Part shown: positions 10,200-23,182 of the stretch, piece after piece | Position numbering within the stretch: the first letter of the stretch is position 1 | Layout of the letters: every line of letters starts with the position of its first letter | DNA from: Marchantia polymorpha subsp. ruderalis | Lineage: Eukaryota > Streptophyta > Marchantiopsida > Marchantiales > Marchantiaceae | Direction: 5' to 3' | NCBI GenBank assembly: GCA_037833965.1 | Contig: AP031354.1 | Span: 17,276,001-17,340,000, forward strand | Length of the DNA stretch: 64,000 bases | Program-made: the position numbers and the translations under genes | Notes under the pieces: generated by a model | The model's input: the letters and a program-made list of their open reading frames with translations, nothing else | Told to the model about the DNA's origin: nothing | Databases searched by the model: none

Positions 10200-13050
10200 C
10201 GCATATTCCAGTAATTTGTAAATCTAATATTTCTGAAGAGCAGAGGAAATAATAGTTTCGATGACGTTCGGGTAAATACAACGAAATGAATAACTTCTTT
10301 AAGTCATTGTTTTGTATTTATCTCTCTCTCTCATGCCTGACATGTATTTCAAAATTTATATTCACAATGATAAACATTTCTAAATATATTCTCAATAACC
10401 TAATGCCTGTAAAAAAACTACATACACTAAATATCCAAAATTATTTATTGAAATATCGAATATATTTTAGCCAAAAAATTTATATATATGTATAATATAA
10501 ATGAATACTGATTATTAATCATAGTTGAGCTAACTAGATATTGATTGTAAATCAGTTGATCAATTCCTGAATTAAATCCTATGATATCTTAACTAGTTTA
10601 TAATAATTAACATGTATCACAAGATTTTCCAATATATATATATTTACCCTCGATGTCTCATAACTCGATCATGCTTCTATACGTGAAGTCAACAAAGTGC
10701 ATGAAAGAAAGAAGAACGTGGAACCATTCAGAAGCAAACAAGTGATAATTCATACCAAACACTGAAGAAAATGACTGAAAAACCCAATCTACTTTAACGT
10801 TGTTCTAAAAGAGTCAGTCACCTTTTAAGACTATGGAATTTTCATAGTCTAAGTTCTAGTCTATGTCATATGATTAGTAGGCGTAAAAGTCATCTTTCAT
10901 TATCTAATCTTAAGATATTCACAAAAGATAACTCGCATCTTATCTAAACCATCAATGCTTTATCTATCAGAAAACACCAAGGTTTGACATTTGCTTTTTT
11001 GTATCATGCACATCATATATTCTCATTCAATGATAAAGTGATCAATCTAAGATTTACCTTAACTTGATACATCTTTTCTACATTGGTTACAAACCGAGAT
11101 GCAATTTCATGATTACTAAAAGATTGCTACAAGTTTCTTTGCATTTTGTCAGACTTCTCAAAAGAATTGGAACATATACATATTTGGATTAAATTTTTCA
11201 ATTTCATATTTCGTTCAACTCGAACTCATTTTGTGGGAATCTTTTCTACATCATGTTTGTATCTATGATCGATCATCAAATTGAAAAAAGTACTTGTCGT
11301 GTCGTGCAAAATAAAGAGTTTTCTTTCTTTTTCAACCCACATCAAGATAAGATATATTATAGTAAGATAAGATAGTAACCCATCATGAGAGAGACAAACA
11401 TGTGTCGAAACCGCTCACAACTTCTCCAAACCATTAAATTACTTGAAAGATTCTATTATGTCTTTGCTTATTTATGCATCTTGTACATGCCAGAATGATC
11501 GCATAATTTGGTATTTAAATTCTTTACATTCCACATTTTTTCGATGAACATATCTGTTTCCTATTCTTGACAATCGCTAGTTTTTTATTTGTCTGATGCA
11601 TCCTTCGTTAAATTAGCGTCACAAATGTGTTCATAGTTTCATTAAGTATTGATAGTTCTTGCATGTCCATCACTATAGCCAAACTATATGAAGTGAGATA
11701 AAAGATAATTGATATTCTCTGTGGATGTAATGATTTGAAAACTATTGGCAAACGACATCAAGGCTAAAAAATCCATGTCCATTTTTTTGTTTATTCACTC
11801 TGATTTTTTCAATAAAGACATGTTCAGAGCTTTGACTTGGTATTTTGTTTTCTGCATGTGTTTGAATATGATAAGTTAGTTTTATATCGAACAACCCAAA
11901 ATTAGTTTCCAAGGTTTAGTTTATCCTTAGTGCCTTCTGGGCCTCCAAAAAATTATGGTACATTGAGTGACTCAATCAAACATGACAACTGTAGCTAAAA
12001 AAAATATTAAGCAAAACTACATTAAAATGCAAACAAGTTTCTTTATTTTCAGATCTTAATCATAATTGAAGAACTAAATACCCATCATCTAACCGGAAAA
12101 CTATACCGGTAGCTAGCTATTGCATGTTGCAGTAGTAACGTGCTGCTCAGCTATCTTTATAAAAAAAATCCCTATGTGATGGCTTAACAACCCTGTAAAA
12201 GATCAAATAATTTCAAAGGAATGCCACGCATTCTATCTGAAGAAGTTCATATACCATTTTTAACCTAAACCCTATATTGTGAAGTTCTAGTCTAATTTCT
12301 GACAAATAACCAAAGGTAAACAATAACATGCCCCCCTCTAACCTACAAAACTCACAAAAGGAATTTAGGAGCTCAAGCAAAATGATGTTTGTGACAACTA
12401 TACATTTAACCGTCTTTGTGGTGCCGTAAAAACTGGATGTTTTGTTTAGCACAAAGGATGCTTCGGCTCTTCTACTACGATGTTTTTATATTTAGTAACA
12501 TAGAAGTATCAAATTTACATTTTGTGGCAAAATGTTATTAAACATAGCTTCATAGTTCGCGTTCCAAAATTATGAAGAGTAAGTTCAATTCCTCATCGCT
12601 CATCAACGTTGTATGATTCTAACGACTTGCAATGAGTACCCATTGCCTACCTTTTGATATGCGTGACACCTTTTTTAAAATTCACCCATTCTAGCAATAA
12701 AAAATTTCAAAAAAAATATCCATAGTCTGTAAGAACTTCTTCCTAAAGTTTCTACACTGAACACGGTTTGATATAAAAATAGATATGAAGTAAAAGATGT
12801 TATGAGTTTATTTAATATGATAGAAACAATATTTTTTTTGTAAAGGATTAAAATAGAAGATAATTTAAACACATTACTTTCTTCTATTTTCAAGATAATA
12901 TGATTATTCATTTCTGGCCTCAGACGTTTTTGTATATAATAGAAACAAACAAATTTAGTAATCTGAAAAACGTGAATCAAATATGACTTATAATCAAATG
13001 TTCATTCTCTTCATTTCGGAAGTGATCTGCTTGAGAAGGGAGACGTTTGC
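10200..13050. other. Very AT-rich non-coding core of block B1
   Basis: About 2.8 kb of AT-rich sequence with short runs such as tctctctctctc and tatatatata and no open frame worth calling. It matches 46480-49320 in B2 almost base for base on the left and with more small indels near 12000-13000. I see no reverse-transcriptase, integrase or transposase motif on either strand. It could be an old decayed transposable element or spacer DNA. Confidence 0.6.
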
Positions 13051-15810
13051 AGATGGGAGAAGGGGATTTATGTGCGTAGATATTTAAGTGTTAGTCACCT
13101 TTTCCATGACATTCCCTCTTCTCTAGTGTTAAATATTGGAACCAATAAAGTCTTACTGACAACCGAAAGAGGTTTAAATACTTTTCTTCAGTCAAGCCTG
13201 GTGAATCGATCAATATTTAAGTACTTAACAACGCGCAGAAAATTGAGGCTATAAATCCACGAAATGAAGTAGGTTATCTTCAAAGGCAGATACATGATGA
13301 TTCATGCAAACATCTTAAAACACTCATGCAATTTACATGTAACGTACCTTTGGGAATCGAAACCTGAACCCCCGCCCCGTTATATCTGCCATTATAAGGG
13401 GTTTTCGATCGAAGGTTTTAAACATTTCTCTGCAATGCTATTTAAAGCCCTCCATGTTCTGTCACTGGCAAACATCTTGTTTAATTGGAAGCTTTGACTA
13501 CACATTGGTAGACCAAAAGCAAATGTTTATGGAGAGCCATCTTTGTAGTGAAACATCTCGCAGACTGCATGGCAATTGCCTGGCACATGCACCTAGTGCG
13601 AATTCCCAAACTTTTTCGGTCAATGCATGTTTACAGCAAACTGAAGCACGGAAGCACTGAAAAGGACCTCTTCATTCTTCTGGTGGAGACTGGATATCAA
13701 CGGAAACTTATTTCGAGATTTTATGTCTCTTCTCACACAGGACAAGTCTAGGACGAAACCAGCTCACGAAATCTCCTATTTTTTCTCTATCTTTCGAATC
13801 CCCCTTCGCATGATCCCGACGTCATCCAGAGAGCCCTTACAATCTTCAAAGGACTCAAAATCCTAAACAGAAACAGAATGGAAGGTGAAAGACGGAGTTA
13901 CCTGCAGCAAGAAACGAAGAAATTCTCCTTACATTAATAATCTACACTCCTTGACACAGTTTCCAAGAGTTTCAGATGCCCAATGTTGAGAAGACGTCCG
14001 GCAGGATGCGGAATCAAATGAGTAACCAGCTACCCTCGCCTACATAAATATATTTGCTATAATTGAAGGTATGTGAATCAATATTTTACTGCCATTGACT
14101 TTGACTGCTCAAGAGTCGAAGAAATTTATATGAATTATTCATGCGATTTGACAGAAGTCATCGATACGAAGTTCCTAATAATCTGGGACAATTGTAGCAA
14201 TACTAGCAAACAAAGAAATTCTACTCCGTTCAATCATGAATAACAAGAATAACAACAAATCTTCAAGTTTTCAGTTACTTCTCCATTTTCTCGAGTGAAC
14301 ATTCATACTCTTTCATACATGTATAAAACTGGATCATCCGGATGTGTGTCGACTTTTGGATCTTTGAAATTTCCATACCACTAAATAAAACATTATTTTT
14401 TATTTTAAGAAGTACGATCTTTCAGTTACATTCACGTGGAGTTCATTTCCACAAAATCATCCTTTTTGTGTCCCGTATGATGATAGTAAAAGACAACCTA
14501 GGTTCTTAGAGTATACACAACCTTTAGATTCGTCTACATATACTTGTTATAGAATGTTCACCTATATATTATCCAATTTTTCTCTCTTTTGCTCCTGCAT
14601 TTCAACACAAGTACATCACTCCTGAGGTATGATACCATTTCTTCACATAGTCACCCATTGTAATCGCATCTATTTTGACTTCAACCATCAAGCAAGGCAA
14701 GAAGTGAGGCTATCTTTAATAATATTCTTTCAAGAGTATAGGGAAGCATCTTAGATTCAAACCCCGTTGCAAAAGTACATAAGGCATTTGATACAGATCA
14801 TAAACCGAACAAAAGGTTTGTTAAAAATCTTGATTTGTTAGGAAGTATGAAAGTTGAACTTTATAACGAAAAAAGCTTGAGTCTGTAATGCATGGTGCGT
14901 GGAATCGAGATGGGTGGCACATTGCATCCAACAGTCAGTCAATTAAAGGGTGGGATCTATGTAAAGGTACAAAGTGGACCGAACTTTGATCATGTGAGAT
15001 GGTCCACACTCTTTTCTTCATATGTCTAGTGGACCTATTCAAACGCTTTCGATTGGGAAGTTTGTGAACATATTCCAGAGGTAATGTGATCTCTGAAATA
15101 GCAACATCTTTTTCTTACCAGCACCAGCCTCAGTGGTGACCAAGTGTAAGTGGATCCATTATACTGTCAAGTGTGGTAGTGAGTAGCTCGAATATTTTAC
15201 ATGCAAGAACGAAATATCAGAAACATCAGAAATCGGAATGAACGGAGGTGAAACAGTAAATTTAAATGAATTCACCACTCGTGAAAGCAAGAGATGGCTG
15301 AAGATCTGTTCCAGTGTCAATGACAGTCAGCCGTGTAAAGTTATCACCCAAAAAGCTGCTTGGCCCCTAGACTGCAACATACAAGATCAATAGGCTCTAG
15401 GAGTGCGTTTCCCAAAAAGATCTTGCCGATCTTGCCGTTCTCGCCGCTTCTCTCTCCTCCTTGTGCATGAGAGCAGAGTCGGACGGAGAGAGAGCGAAAA
15501 CAGTTTGCAACTTTGCATTGGATCTGGACTTGTTGTAGGTTGACCCAGAAGCAGTCAGTGCAGCTTAACCTCTTTACTAACCTCCGGAAAAGAATAATTT
15601 GATGTCTTAAAAATATCCAGCCTTATTCGGATGAGAAAAGCCAAAGTGAATTTTGGTTGTCTTTACAGCAACTGCTTGTGATCTGAGCTTCATATAACCG
15701 TGAATGCATACAGATCAATAAAATCAAACGTTCAGTGTAAACTCAGTAGATGCCCAATCAAACGTCTGACTTTTGGAACTCGAATGTCATAACCTAAAAG
15801 TTGTATCAGA
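13051..15810. other. AT-rich intergenic part of block B1
   Basis: No gene can be supported. Short plus-strand frames at 13294-13751 change frame or length in the B2 copy and are probably not coding. The rest is spacer with no recognisable transposon ends, tRNA or other RNA. Confidence 0.5.
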
Positions 15811-16257
15811 GTGGTGTTGTCAGCTAGCCTTTCAAACCAGACGCGTACCTTGCAAATCTTCGACGCCAAGCATAATATTCCTTTCGCAAGGCACTGGAAA
15901 AAGCATAAAAATTATGGTGAATGGCCGTTAACCCAAAACCTGGTCAAACAAAGCTCAGAAAGTAGGAAACTTCATCGTGATGAATTTACGCAAGCGAGTT
16001 GGACTCCGGAAGCTCGACGAATAAAACAATTCAAGCTCGTAGAAATACGAGCTCGAATTGACTTATTCGCATTAGCCCGCACCAATCGAGCGGTTCGTGC
16101 TTTCCTTTCTTCATGTGGTGCTCGCATAAAGAAAGAAAATCATGTTCCACGTAAGGACGATGTATCTTTTCGGATCCACCTGCCTCTGGAAGAAGAGAAA
16201 AAGTTTCTCTGCCTAGATTTGCGCGACATCCAACGATTCACTCAAATAATCGTCTGA
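15811..16257 (+). CDS. Unassigned 149-codon open frame, block B1 (possible exon)
   Basis: An open frame of 148 residues, basic and rich in Arg, Lys and Leu (for example RIDLFALARTNRAVRAF), ending at a TGA. It stays open over its full length in B2 (52081-52527), with only a handful of residue changes. It contains no ATG, and an in-frame TAA lies just upstream of the GTG at its 5' end. It cannot be a complete single-exon gene. It could be an internal or last exon, or chance. A 14-bp stem with a GAAA loop is embedded at 16028-16059. I do not recognise the family. Confidence 0.25.
   Translation: MVLSASLSNQTRTLQIFDAKHNIPFARHWKKHKNYGEWPLTQNLVKQSSESRKLHRDEFTQASWTPEARRIKQFKLVEIRARIDLFALARTNRAVRAFLSSCGARIKKENHVPRKDDVSFRIHLPLEEEKKFLCLDLRDIQRFTQIIV
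16028..16059. repeat. Hairpin, 14-bp arms with GAAA loop
   Basis: Left arm aattcaagctcgta (16028-16041), loop gaaa, right arm tacgagctcgaatt (16046-16059), with one A/C mismatch in the stem. The same sequence is present in block B2. A GNRA-type loop would be stable in RNA, but no RNA function can be shown. Confidence 0.7.
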
Positions 16258-17284
16258 AATTAGAGGACCAATAACGTTAGCCATGAGAGTTTCATGTCGT
16301 TTGAGAAGCCCTCACTTTTCATATGAAAGGAGGCTTTGCCTTGGCCATGAGCTTGTTGATGCTGTAGATCTGGTGGTGGACCAAGGAATCTACTCAAGCA
16401 TCACTCCGAGTCTTTGATCATGGCACAAGATGATAATGGGCTCCCGAGATCTGAATTTCTACAGAGGCGCACATACTGTTGATCATTCCATCCAGATTTG
16501 TGTATCCAGTAGCGGTAATCTAGATCTCGTTCATGCAGTTGTTAGGTAGACTCGGAAAAATCTTTCAGCAGGACCATACAACATTCTCCCACGAAGATTA
16601 TCTGCAAAAGTAAGTTAAGGCGATGAACGGGTAACGACCAAAAGACAATGGGGTTGCAAAAAGACAGTGGGGTTTCTAGGTCGTTCGATCGATCCGAGGA
16701 TCGAGAATCAAATGCCTGCCAGTTCTTGCAAACAGACTAAAATCTTCAGCCTTATTTGACAGCGGTTGGCCTATGCTACACGCGTAATTCCGGAAGGTGC
16801 ACGCCGCGACAAATAACCTCCAAACGGATCGGATCCATCGCATAATTGACAGTAAAATGGATATAGAACGGAGGCACCGGACTGGACAGGCGAGGGCGAG
16901 GCATGACTACGCTTGCGGTGGACGAGAAGGACAGGCACAAATCAGTTTTCCGAAATTATTAGGCCTGTCCCCTGAATTACGTGGCGTTTAGACGGAGAAG
17001 GAGCCGGGACGGCCCTTCCCTGCTCCTGCAGCGGACCAGCAGCAGGAGGAGGTGATTTGGATGCGAAGTCCCATCGCTCATGGATCGAACTGCCAAGACC
17101 CCTTCCCCTCTGCGTGCCCGGAACCATGCACCCTCGCAGGTAAACTCGCAACTGCGGAATTGCGGAGATGCGCAAATGCGGAAATTCCCACATCGACAAA
17201 AACGTGGGAATGATTCCCACCTTCCACCTCCGCCTCTCGCTCGCTCCGCGTCACATCCCAACAGTAGGTTCTACGACGAGCCGG

Positions 17285-17334
17285 GGCCCTGGACTCCACG
17301 ATGATCGAAAGAGACCGCGCAGAAAGGTTCTTCT
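17285..17334. repeat. Direct repeat, unit 1 (partner at 17665-17712)
   Basis: The string ccctggactccacgatgatc and the following cgaaagagaccgcgca...aaggttcttct occur here and again 380 bp downstream at 17665-17712. The main difference is two extra bases (ag) in this unit. Both units are also present in B2, so the repeat predates the block duplication. Confidence 0.85.
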
Positions 17335-17664
17335 TACAATGATCATTTTCCAAACCGCCTGCCGCGCTCCTCCTGCTAAATTCGAAGCTTCCACGAACAT
17401 CGGCCATCACTTCCGAACTGCACTCGGCTCGCCGGTGCGGTCGCCCGTATCGTACTCCTCCAGGCTTTCCTCCGATAACCGGAACCCCCGAGATCCACCG
17501 CCCGCCAAGAGCTCCCACTTTCGTGCTCCGATGTCCTGTCAGAGCCCGTCGGCCTCGTCGTCTATCCGGGCGCTCCCGTGTCCGCCTCCAGATTTAGCCG
17601 CGGTTAGAGGCGTAGCGGCGGAGCTTTCGTCCGCTTCTCGACCTCCCGAGCAGCGTAGTCAAAC

Positions 17665-17712
17665 GGCCCTGGACTCCACGATGATCGAAAGAGACCGCGC
17701 AAAGGTTCTTCT
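17665..17712. repeat. Direct repeat, unit 2 (partner at 17285-17334)
   Basis: Second unit of the pair described at 17285. In B2 the sequence just upstream of the matching unit carries an extra 19-bp tandem duplication (53918-53955). Confidence 0.85.
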
Positions 17713-18411
17713 AAGTTGTCGACTCTGCTCGAGTTGCGCCTTTGCTTCCTTTCGACGTATATTTTCACACTTTCAACTGCAACTACAATTAGACTACTTC
17801 TACATATCAATTTTGGTACGAAACACTTCATAGTTTCTGTAGTTTATCTGGACACAAACCTTATCGCCCGCATAACCATCTTGACTATACTCTTTTTTGC
17901 AATTATAGACTGCCAGATTGATTGGGAAGAGAGAACTTTAGGGACCAAGCGAGAAATTAGTGTGGATACATCGAATAGTGCCGGCTTGAATTTTTAACTG
18001 ACTCTAACACGTATTAGCGCGCACAAAAAACGAGGAATTAAGCGATTATTGTGGAGAGCTGCAGCGACGAATAATGATAATTAACTCAGATGTGAACTAA
18101 TTTGAGTTCAATAATGATCACCAATCAAATATATAATAATTCATCTTTGATCCATGAAATATCAGATTTTTTTCAAGTTACGACATACAGCTGCGTTCAT
18201 TCTCCAAGACCTACTGCAAACTAATTTTGCGTTTCGAATTCTTGTGATCATATAGTCTGATACCCTAACCCTCAATCATCGCCGCTTTTCAAATACTCTT
18301 AATCTGAAGAATGGAATTTACGCATACACTAATTAGGCTACCTTGGTTAACTTACCACGCTGGGGTTAATGTCTAACCTTTGTGTAGCGTTTTCTGCCAA
18401 CATTGCAAACT

Positions 18412-18420
18412 AAACCCTAA
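18412..18420 (+). promoter_or_regulatory. Telo-box AAACCCTAA upstream of helicase pseudogene
   Basis: AAACCCTAA followed by acccc lies about 310 bp upstream of the helicase ATG. Telo-boxes are known plant promoter elements of translation and ribosome-biogenesis genes, which fits a DDX51/Dbp6-type helicase. The copy at 54704-54712 is identical. It is probably the relic promoter of a now-dead gene. Confidence 0.45.
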
Positions 18421-18732
18421 ACCCCGAACCTGTGTCAGGGATGCAGTCAAGGCCTCTCTGAAATCTGAAAACATGTCGTTGCTACTTTTTTTCCGATTTC
18501 GCTCGGATTACGCTCGGATCACGTCTCGAAATTGTCAGTGAAGTAGACATCAGATAATTCATGTGCTCCACGTGCGGACATTTTGCGGAGATTGGCGCAG
18601 AAGAGTACGGGACGTCTGTGTGATAGAGATTCGTGAGAAGGGTTCAGTTTTCTTGTCACATGGTTCGTCTAGATGTGCGCGAGCAATTTTGCTCTGAAGA
18701 TTAAATTCTTGCCTGCTGTTTAGGGGGCAACG

Positions 18733-21700
18733 ATGTTTCAGGTGGAGCGCTGGCTGGGAGGAGAAAGTCGGAAGCGTGGTTCTCCATTACTATTAGATCG
18801 TTTGAATGCCAGAGCTCGGGAGCGGGCTGCTCTGCTTCCGCTTAGAGAGAAAGCGGAAGGTTCTTCTCCAGGTAACAGGGAGAACGTCTCGAACAAGGAT
18901 TCTGATCCTGCACTGAGTAGAGATGAAAGCAAGGAGGGAGCCTCAGAGGTTGTGGTTGAGGAAGAATCTAATGCAGTGAGCGAATTGAACCTCATACTAG
19001 GCGAAAAAAGCGAAAGCAACACCAGGAACACAAGGCAGAATTGGCAACCTTGATGGACCACGAAGCTCCTGATTCTGCTGTAAAGATCAAAAAGCACAAG
19101 AAGCTGAAAGTCTCGGATACGACTGAAGAACATGTATTTCCTCTGGAAGCTCCTGCTTCTCCTGGAACGGAAGAACAGGAAAGGAAGGTGAACGATACTT
19201 TAACAAGTGAAGATAATATAGAGCGAGCGGAAGAGACTTCTGCAGCCGACATCGACAGAAGTGTCCCGGAGCTGGTTGAATTTCAAGTGTCCAATTTGGA
19301 GAAGAAACGAAAGAAAGAAAAGACGTTGAAGATACGAAGAGGGGGCAATCTGGAACCAAGTGATGAACTAGTTAACGCAAGAGGCGTATCTGGAGAAGTA
19401 AGTCATTTTTGCACAGTCTCAGTATTATCTTCATTCATTCATATCCTCAACCGGTGATCGAGAAAGAGATGCATAATTTCACAATTTGTCTGAAAAGGTG
19501 GATGTGATTGCAGATGGTGGCCCTTGGAAACAGATCAATGAAGAGGAGCCTAACAGTAAGTCCCTAGGGGTTCCGGATGACGAGGAGGAGCATGTAATTA
19601 CAGAGAACACTGACGAGTTGAACGCACTCGGAGCGGACGATACTTCTCGGAATTTCCACAATTGAGAGGGATGTGGATAGAATCATGGGTCGTGATGTTA
19701 TTTTGGTTCCAGCAGAGTCGCAAGACCACGGGCCGGTGTTGCCATGGATGCGTGATCCGCTTGATATTGATACCTACAAGGCCACCTCCCTGAGACAAGT
19801 GCCTGGCTTGGACACCAGGTAGCCTTGCCGTCCGTCCGTTTGTAATCATCATCTATCTGCCCAGCACTTGAAGTTTGTCTCGATGTCCAGCCGATGATTC
19901 TTGGTGCGTTTCGAGTTACATTGCAGACTTCAAGATGCTTTCGAAGGCAGGAATACAGTCGTTGTTTCCAGTACAGATGGCCGTGTGGCACGAGACTGTG
20001 GGCCCTGGTTTAAGCGAGCGAGACGTCTGTGTCAGCTCGCCAACAGGCAGTGGCAAAACACTATCTTACGCATTACCCATCGTCCAAAAGTTATCGTCTC
20101 GGGTGATTCGTCTTCTTCGAGTTCTCGTAGTGCTCCAGGGATCTAGCTGCGCAGGTGAGGTTCTTTTGAAACGTAGTTTGGATGGTCTTTATGTTGAGAA
20201 TCTCTCCTATTTCGGGTCTATGTTTACTATTTGATTGTACAACTATGAGATAGAAAGGAAATCCATGCTGATGTATCAAAGTTTGGAATTCCTTGTTCAC
20301 GTGCTTCAAAGATTCTGCCCATTTTCTGTACAGGACATTTCAAGATCGTGAAAACCAGGGAGTTAGCGCTACTTTAATCGATGGCTTTTATTGTTATGTA
20401 ACCTCTAGTACCCATATTTGGCTGGCTTTCCAGTTCCTATATATCCGCTCAAGCTTCTCTTAAGGCCTTAAACCTTTGTAATCGCGTTTCTTCAGGTTAA
20501 AGCAGTCTTTGACACCATCGCACCAGCAGTTGGTCTCTCAGTGGGACTATCTGTGGGACAAACGTCAATTGTAGCTGAAGCGGCTGAATTGGTTCAGATT
20601 CGTAAGTCGATGGTCCACAGTTTTGGAAAATTTGAGGCTGCAACTCCCGACCTTGCCGAAAACCAGGATGACATACTTGTTGCAACTCCAGGGCGCTTGA
20701 TGGACCATATTCGAAATACGAAAGGGTTCACTCTTCAGCACCTATAATTTCTCGTGAGTTTTTTCCGTGGTGAAAGAGGAAATAGAGGCACTGCACTCCC
20801 ACGATTGATGAAGATGGTGTTATCGGCTACCTTGACGAGAGATCCAGCAAAAATTGCACAACTTGGTCTTCTCTGCCCCATATATGTGGCGCCTGGTGCT
20901 GCTGGCAACCGGTATCAACTACCAGAACAACTTAAGTCTTACAGGATGGTTCGTATCTCTGTTCACACACGTTGCCACCATAACTTGTTGCTGACTCAAT
21001 TTAGTTCACGTAGCCTTGGAGCCTGTGTTTGTTCAAACCTGCATCGCATGATCCGTAACAGAAATTGTTGTCCTGAACATCTTTGCAGGTCTGCAAACCG
21101 GGAGAGAAGCCCTTATATTTGGTAGCACTCTTACAACAGCTTTGCAGCCAAACAACCATTGTTTTCACTGCTTCTGTAGTGGCTACTCATCGACTATATA
21201 CTCTGCTAAAATGCTACTAAGGATTGTCAAGGTGGTTGAGTACTCAAGCTTGCAGCATCAACAACCCCGCAGGTTTGTCCAAGACGTGTGTGCTTTTGAT
21301 GGGGTTTGTAGACCAAATAACTAATAAGTATATATTTTAACATACAGACCTCTAAGTCGCAGGTTATTTCCTCTTTCTTCTGATTTATTGATCTTGGGAT
21401 GAATATCCAAGTCGGTTCCGTTCGTTTGTCATCCGACATTCGTAGCTGGCTTCAATAATCCTAATGACTTGCCTCTATATCATGCTTTACAGTAAAGCGT
21501 TGGCAAAATTCCGGAATGGCAAGGCACAAGTGCTCATTGCCTCAGATGCGATGACAAGGGGTGTGGATGTGGAAGGTGTTGCAGACGTTGTCAATTATGA
21601 TATGCCTATGTACGCAAAGACCTACGTCCATCGTGTTGGGCGCACTCCTCGAGCCGGACAGCCTGGGAGCTCTTATACTCTTCTTCGGAAGGAGGAGGTT

Positions 21701-22370
21701 CGCTTTCTGAACATGCATAAACCACAAAGTAGTTTGATCTACATTCCATGTAACAAGTTCAATAGCGCTGTATCCGCTTCCTCCCATGTTGCTCTGGCTT
21801 ATTCAGCGCAGACCATCGTCTTGTTGTGTTTGTTTTTTCGTTGTGCATAACGGCCTGCAGTCATCTAACCCGCTATGTGCGTTGATCTGTAACCTGGGGA
21901 TGTTTGCGCAGGTACGACACTTCAAACAGATGTTGAAGAAAGTGGACAATAGCAAGTGCAAGGACTATTCACTGCCGTCATCTGTCACCGAAGAGCTTTA
22001 TGAGTCTTACACTGAAGGTACGCGTCTCACACAGGGTGTGGTTTTCTTTCTGGGCTGAAGGCAGCTCTGTCTAGATAACCACCTGTGTCTGATATTGTAC
22101 TTAATCGTAAAGCTGCTTCGGACCAATGCAATGGGATGTGATATTTTCAGAACTTTCGAACCTATGCTGTCTTTGCTTTGTTTCGTTTTCGGTACTTCTC
22201 TAGCTTCACACAAGTACCTTACAGTGGGAATGTTGCATTGTGCTGGACGAGCAGCTCTGGAGAAACTGAAGCAGATAACAGCAGACGAGGCAGCATCAAT
22301 TTCACATGGCAGTCAGACGCAGACAGAAGGGGAAAATAAAGTTACTGGGCCGGACGAGCTTTTCAAATGA
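18733..22370 (+). pseudogene. DEAD-box RNA helicase pseudogene, DDX51/Dbp6/plant RH1 type
   Basis: Recognisable exons: 18733-19397, 19498-19818, 19927-20154, 20496-20753, then pieces to the TGA at 22368-22370. The N-terminus LLLDRLNARARERAALLPL resembles DDX51. Core motifs kept are [40 protein letters not shown] and HRVGRT. Lesions: a base lost near 18981-18986; a frame change near 19660; an extra T in exon 3 (acttcaag for actcaag); about 5 bases lost where PTRDLA should be (near 20136); TAA at 20745; and the whole segment with the DEAD motif (VVDETDR) missing between 20753 and 20790. A TAA and a frame change follow YTLLKCY. Known: this family acts in 60S ribosomal subunit assembly in the nucleolus. 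This copy cannot make a working enzyme. B2 holds only its 5' end. Confidence 0.85.
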
Positions 22371-23182
22371 CCACGAGATATCACTCAGCGTTTGGAGTAC
22401 GATGATATATTTATCCCTAACTTCTGTCCAATTGAAGAAACACTGTGTGAACAATACGAAGAGCTGGTTGCTGATCGGATTCATATCAGTACTTTTAGTG
22501 TGCAATCCTAGTTCAGGATTAGAATAATTCGGTTTCGTCTCCACATTAATTCACCTGTGAGTCGAGTAGCTGGGTTCCTGAGGAAGGTTCCGGGAGGTTC
22601 GCCTTCATGTATTCTTCAAGTTCGCAGCTTAGGCCCGAAAGACCGCATGTAGGAGAAAATTGCCACCCTCTGAGTTCTCTGTTGAATACTTTGTTGTCCT
22701 GTACAACTTTTACATGAGACGAGATAAGCTCAGTGCACTTCCAGGCAGTAGAGAGCGGCTAGTTCTTGTCTGGCATCTACATGGGAGTCGTCTATTATCG
22801 TCTCAGGATCTTGGATATATATCTTAGACCTGAGGCTTGCCGAGATATGACAGGTAACAGGTTGTCGAGGTAGACGAAAACAATTTTACAGATGTCTGAC
22901 ATACAGATACTCCTCAGATCCACAACGCGACGAAGCAACGCTCTCAGTCACATCAGTACGATCTGTCCTCAGTACTACACAGATTGCCTATGTCGTCGCG
23001 GTCCACGTAGCCCACATAGGGCTACTCTTGAGATTTACGAAATAAACTAACCAATTTGATGGACTGCAAACAAGACCATTAAGACGAACTAGTTACTCAA
23101 GCTGTGCGGAAATGGTGTCTTCCAAGGCTAGTCACCATTCACGGTCGGGTAAAGTACAGTTTCGAGGTGATTCAACATATCC
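22371..23182. other. Intergenic DNA after the helicase pseudogene
   Basis: Single-copy in this window. No open frame, RNA or repeat that I can support. It ends at the double palindrome at 23183. Confidence 0.5.

Larger units (their letters stand above)
16258..18411. other. Mixed intergenic DNA of block B1
   Basis: A GC-rich patch (about 16960-17720) gives long frames on both strands. The longest, 17168-17833 plus, is broken in B2 by loss of one base in cctccgataacc, so it is not credible as a gene. The stretch contains the 50-bp direct repeats at 17285 and 17665. Beyond 17830 the sequence is AT-rich spacer. Confidence 0.5.
9372..19340. repeat. Segmental duplication block B, copy 1
   Basis: Matches 45635-55621. 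The coordinate offset is 36263 at the left end, 36270 near 15811 and 36281 at the right end, so only 18 bp of net length change accumulated over 10 kb. It contains a GC-rich 600-bp left end, a long AT-rich centre, an unassigned 149-codon frame and the 5' part of a helicase pseudogene. The right end lies inside the helicase sequence, so the duplication cut that gene. Confidence 0.95.

Noticed and set aside
10200..13050. AT-rich core of block B as a possible LTR retrotransposon or organelle DNA insert
   Set aside because: No polymerase, integrase or organelle gene sequence, primer-binding site or matching long terminal repeats were visible.
14740..14790. Sequence gattcaaaccccg resembling a tRNA T-loop
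   Set aside because: No matching acceptor, D or anticodon stems could be folded around it.
17168..17833. 221-codon plus-strand open frame with ATG in GC-rich DNA of block B1
   Set aside because: Its copy in B2 is shortened to 142 codons by a one-base change in length, the opposite strand is equally open, and the sequence has no domain-like content.
17716..17997. Hydrophobic 93-codon frame that could be a small membrane protein
   Set aside because: Begins with TTG and has no ATG. The apparent conservation only reflects the recent duplication.
18250..18430. Telomere-like ccctaa strings as an interstitial telomere
   Set aside because: Only isolated single units, not an array; the exact AAACCCTAA fits a promoter telo-box better.
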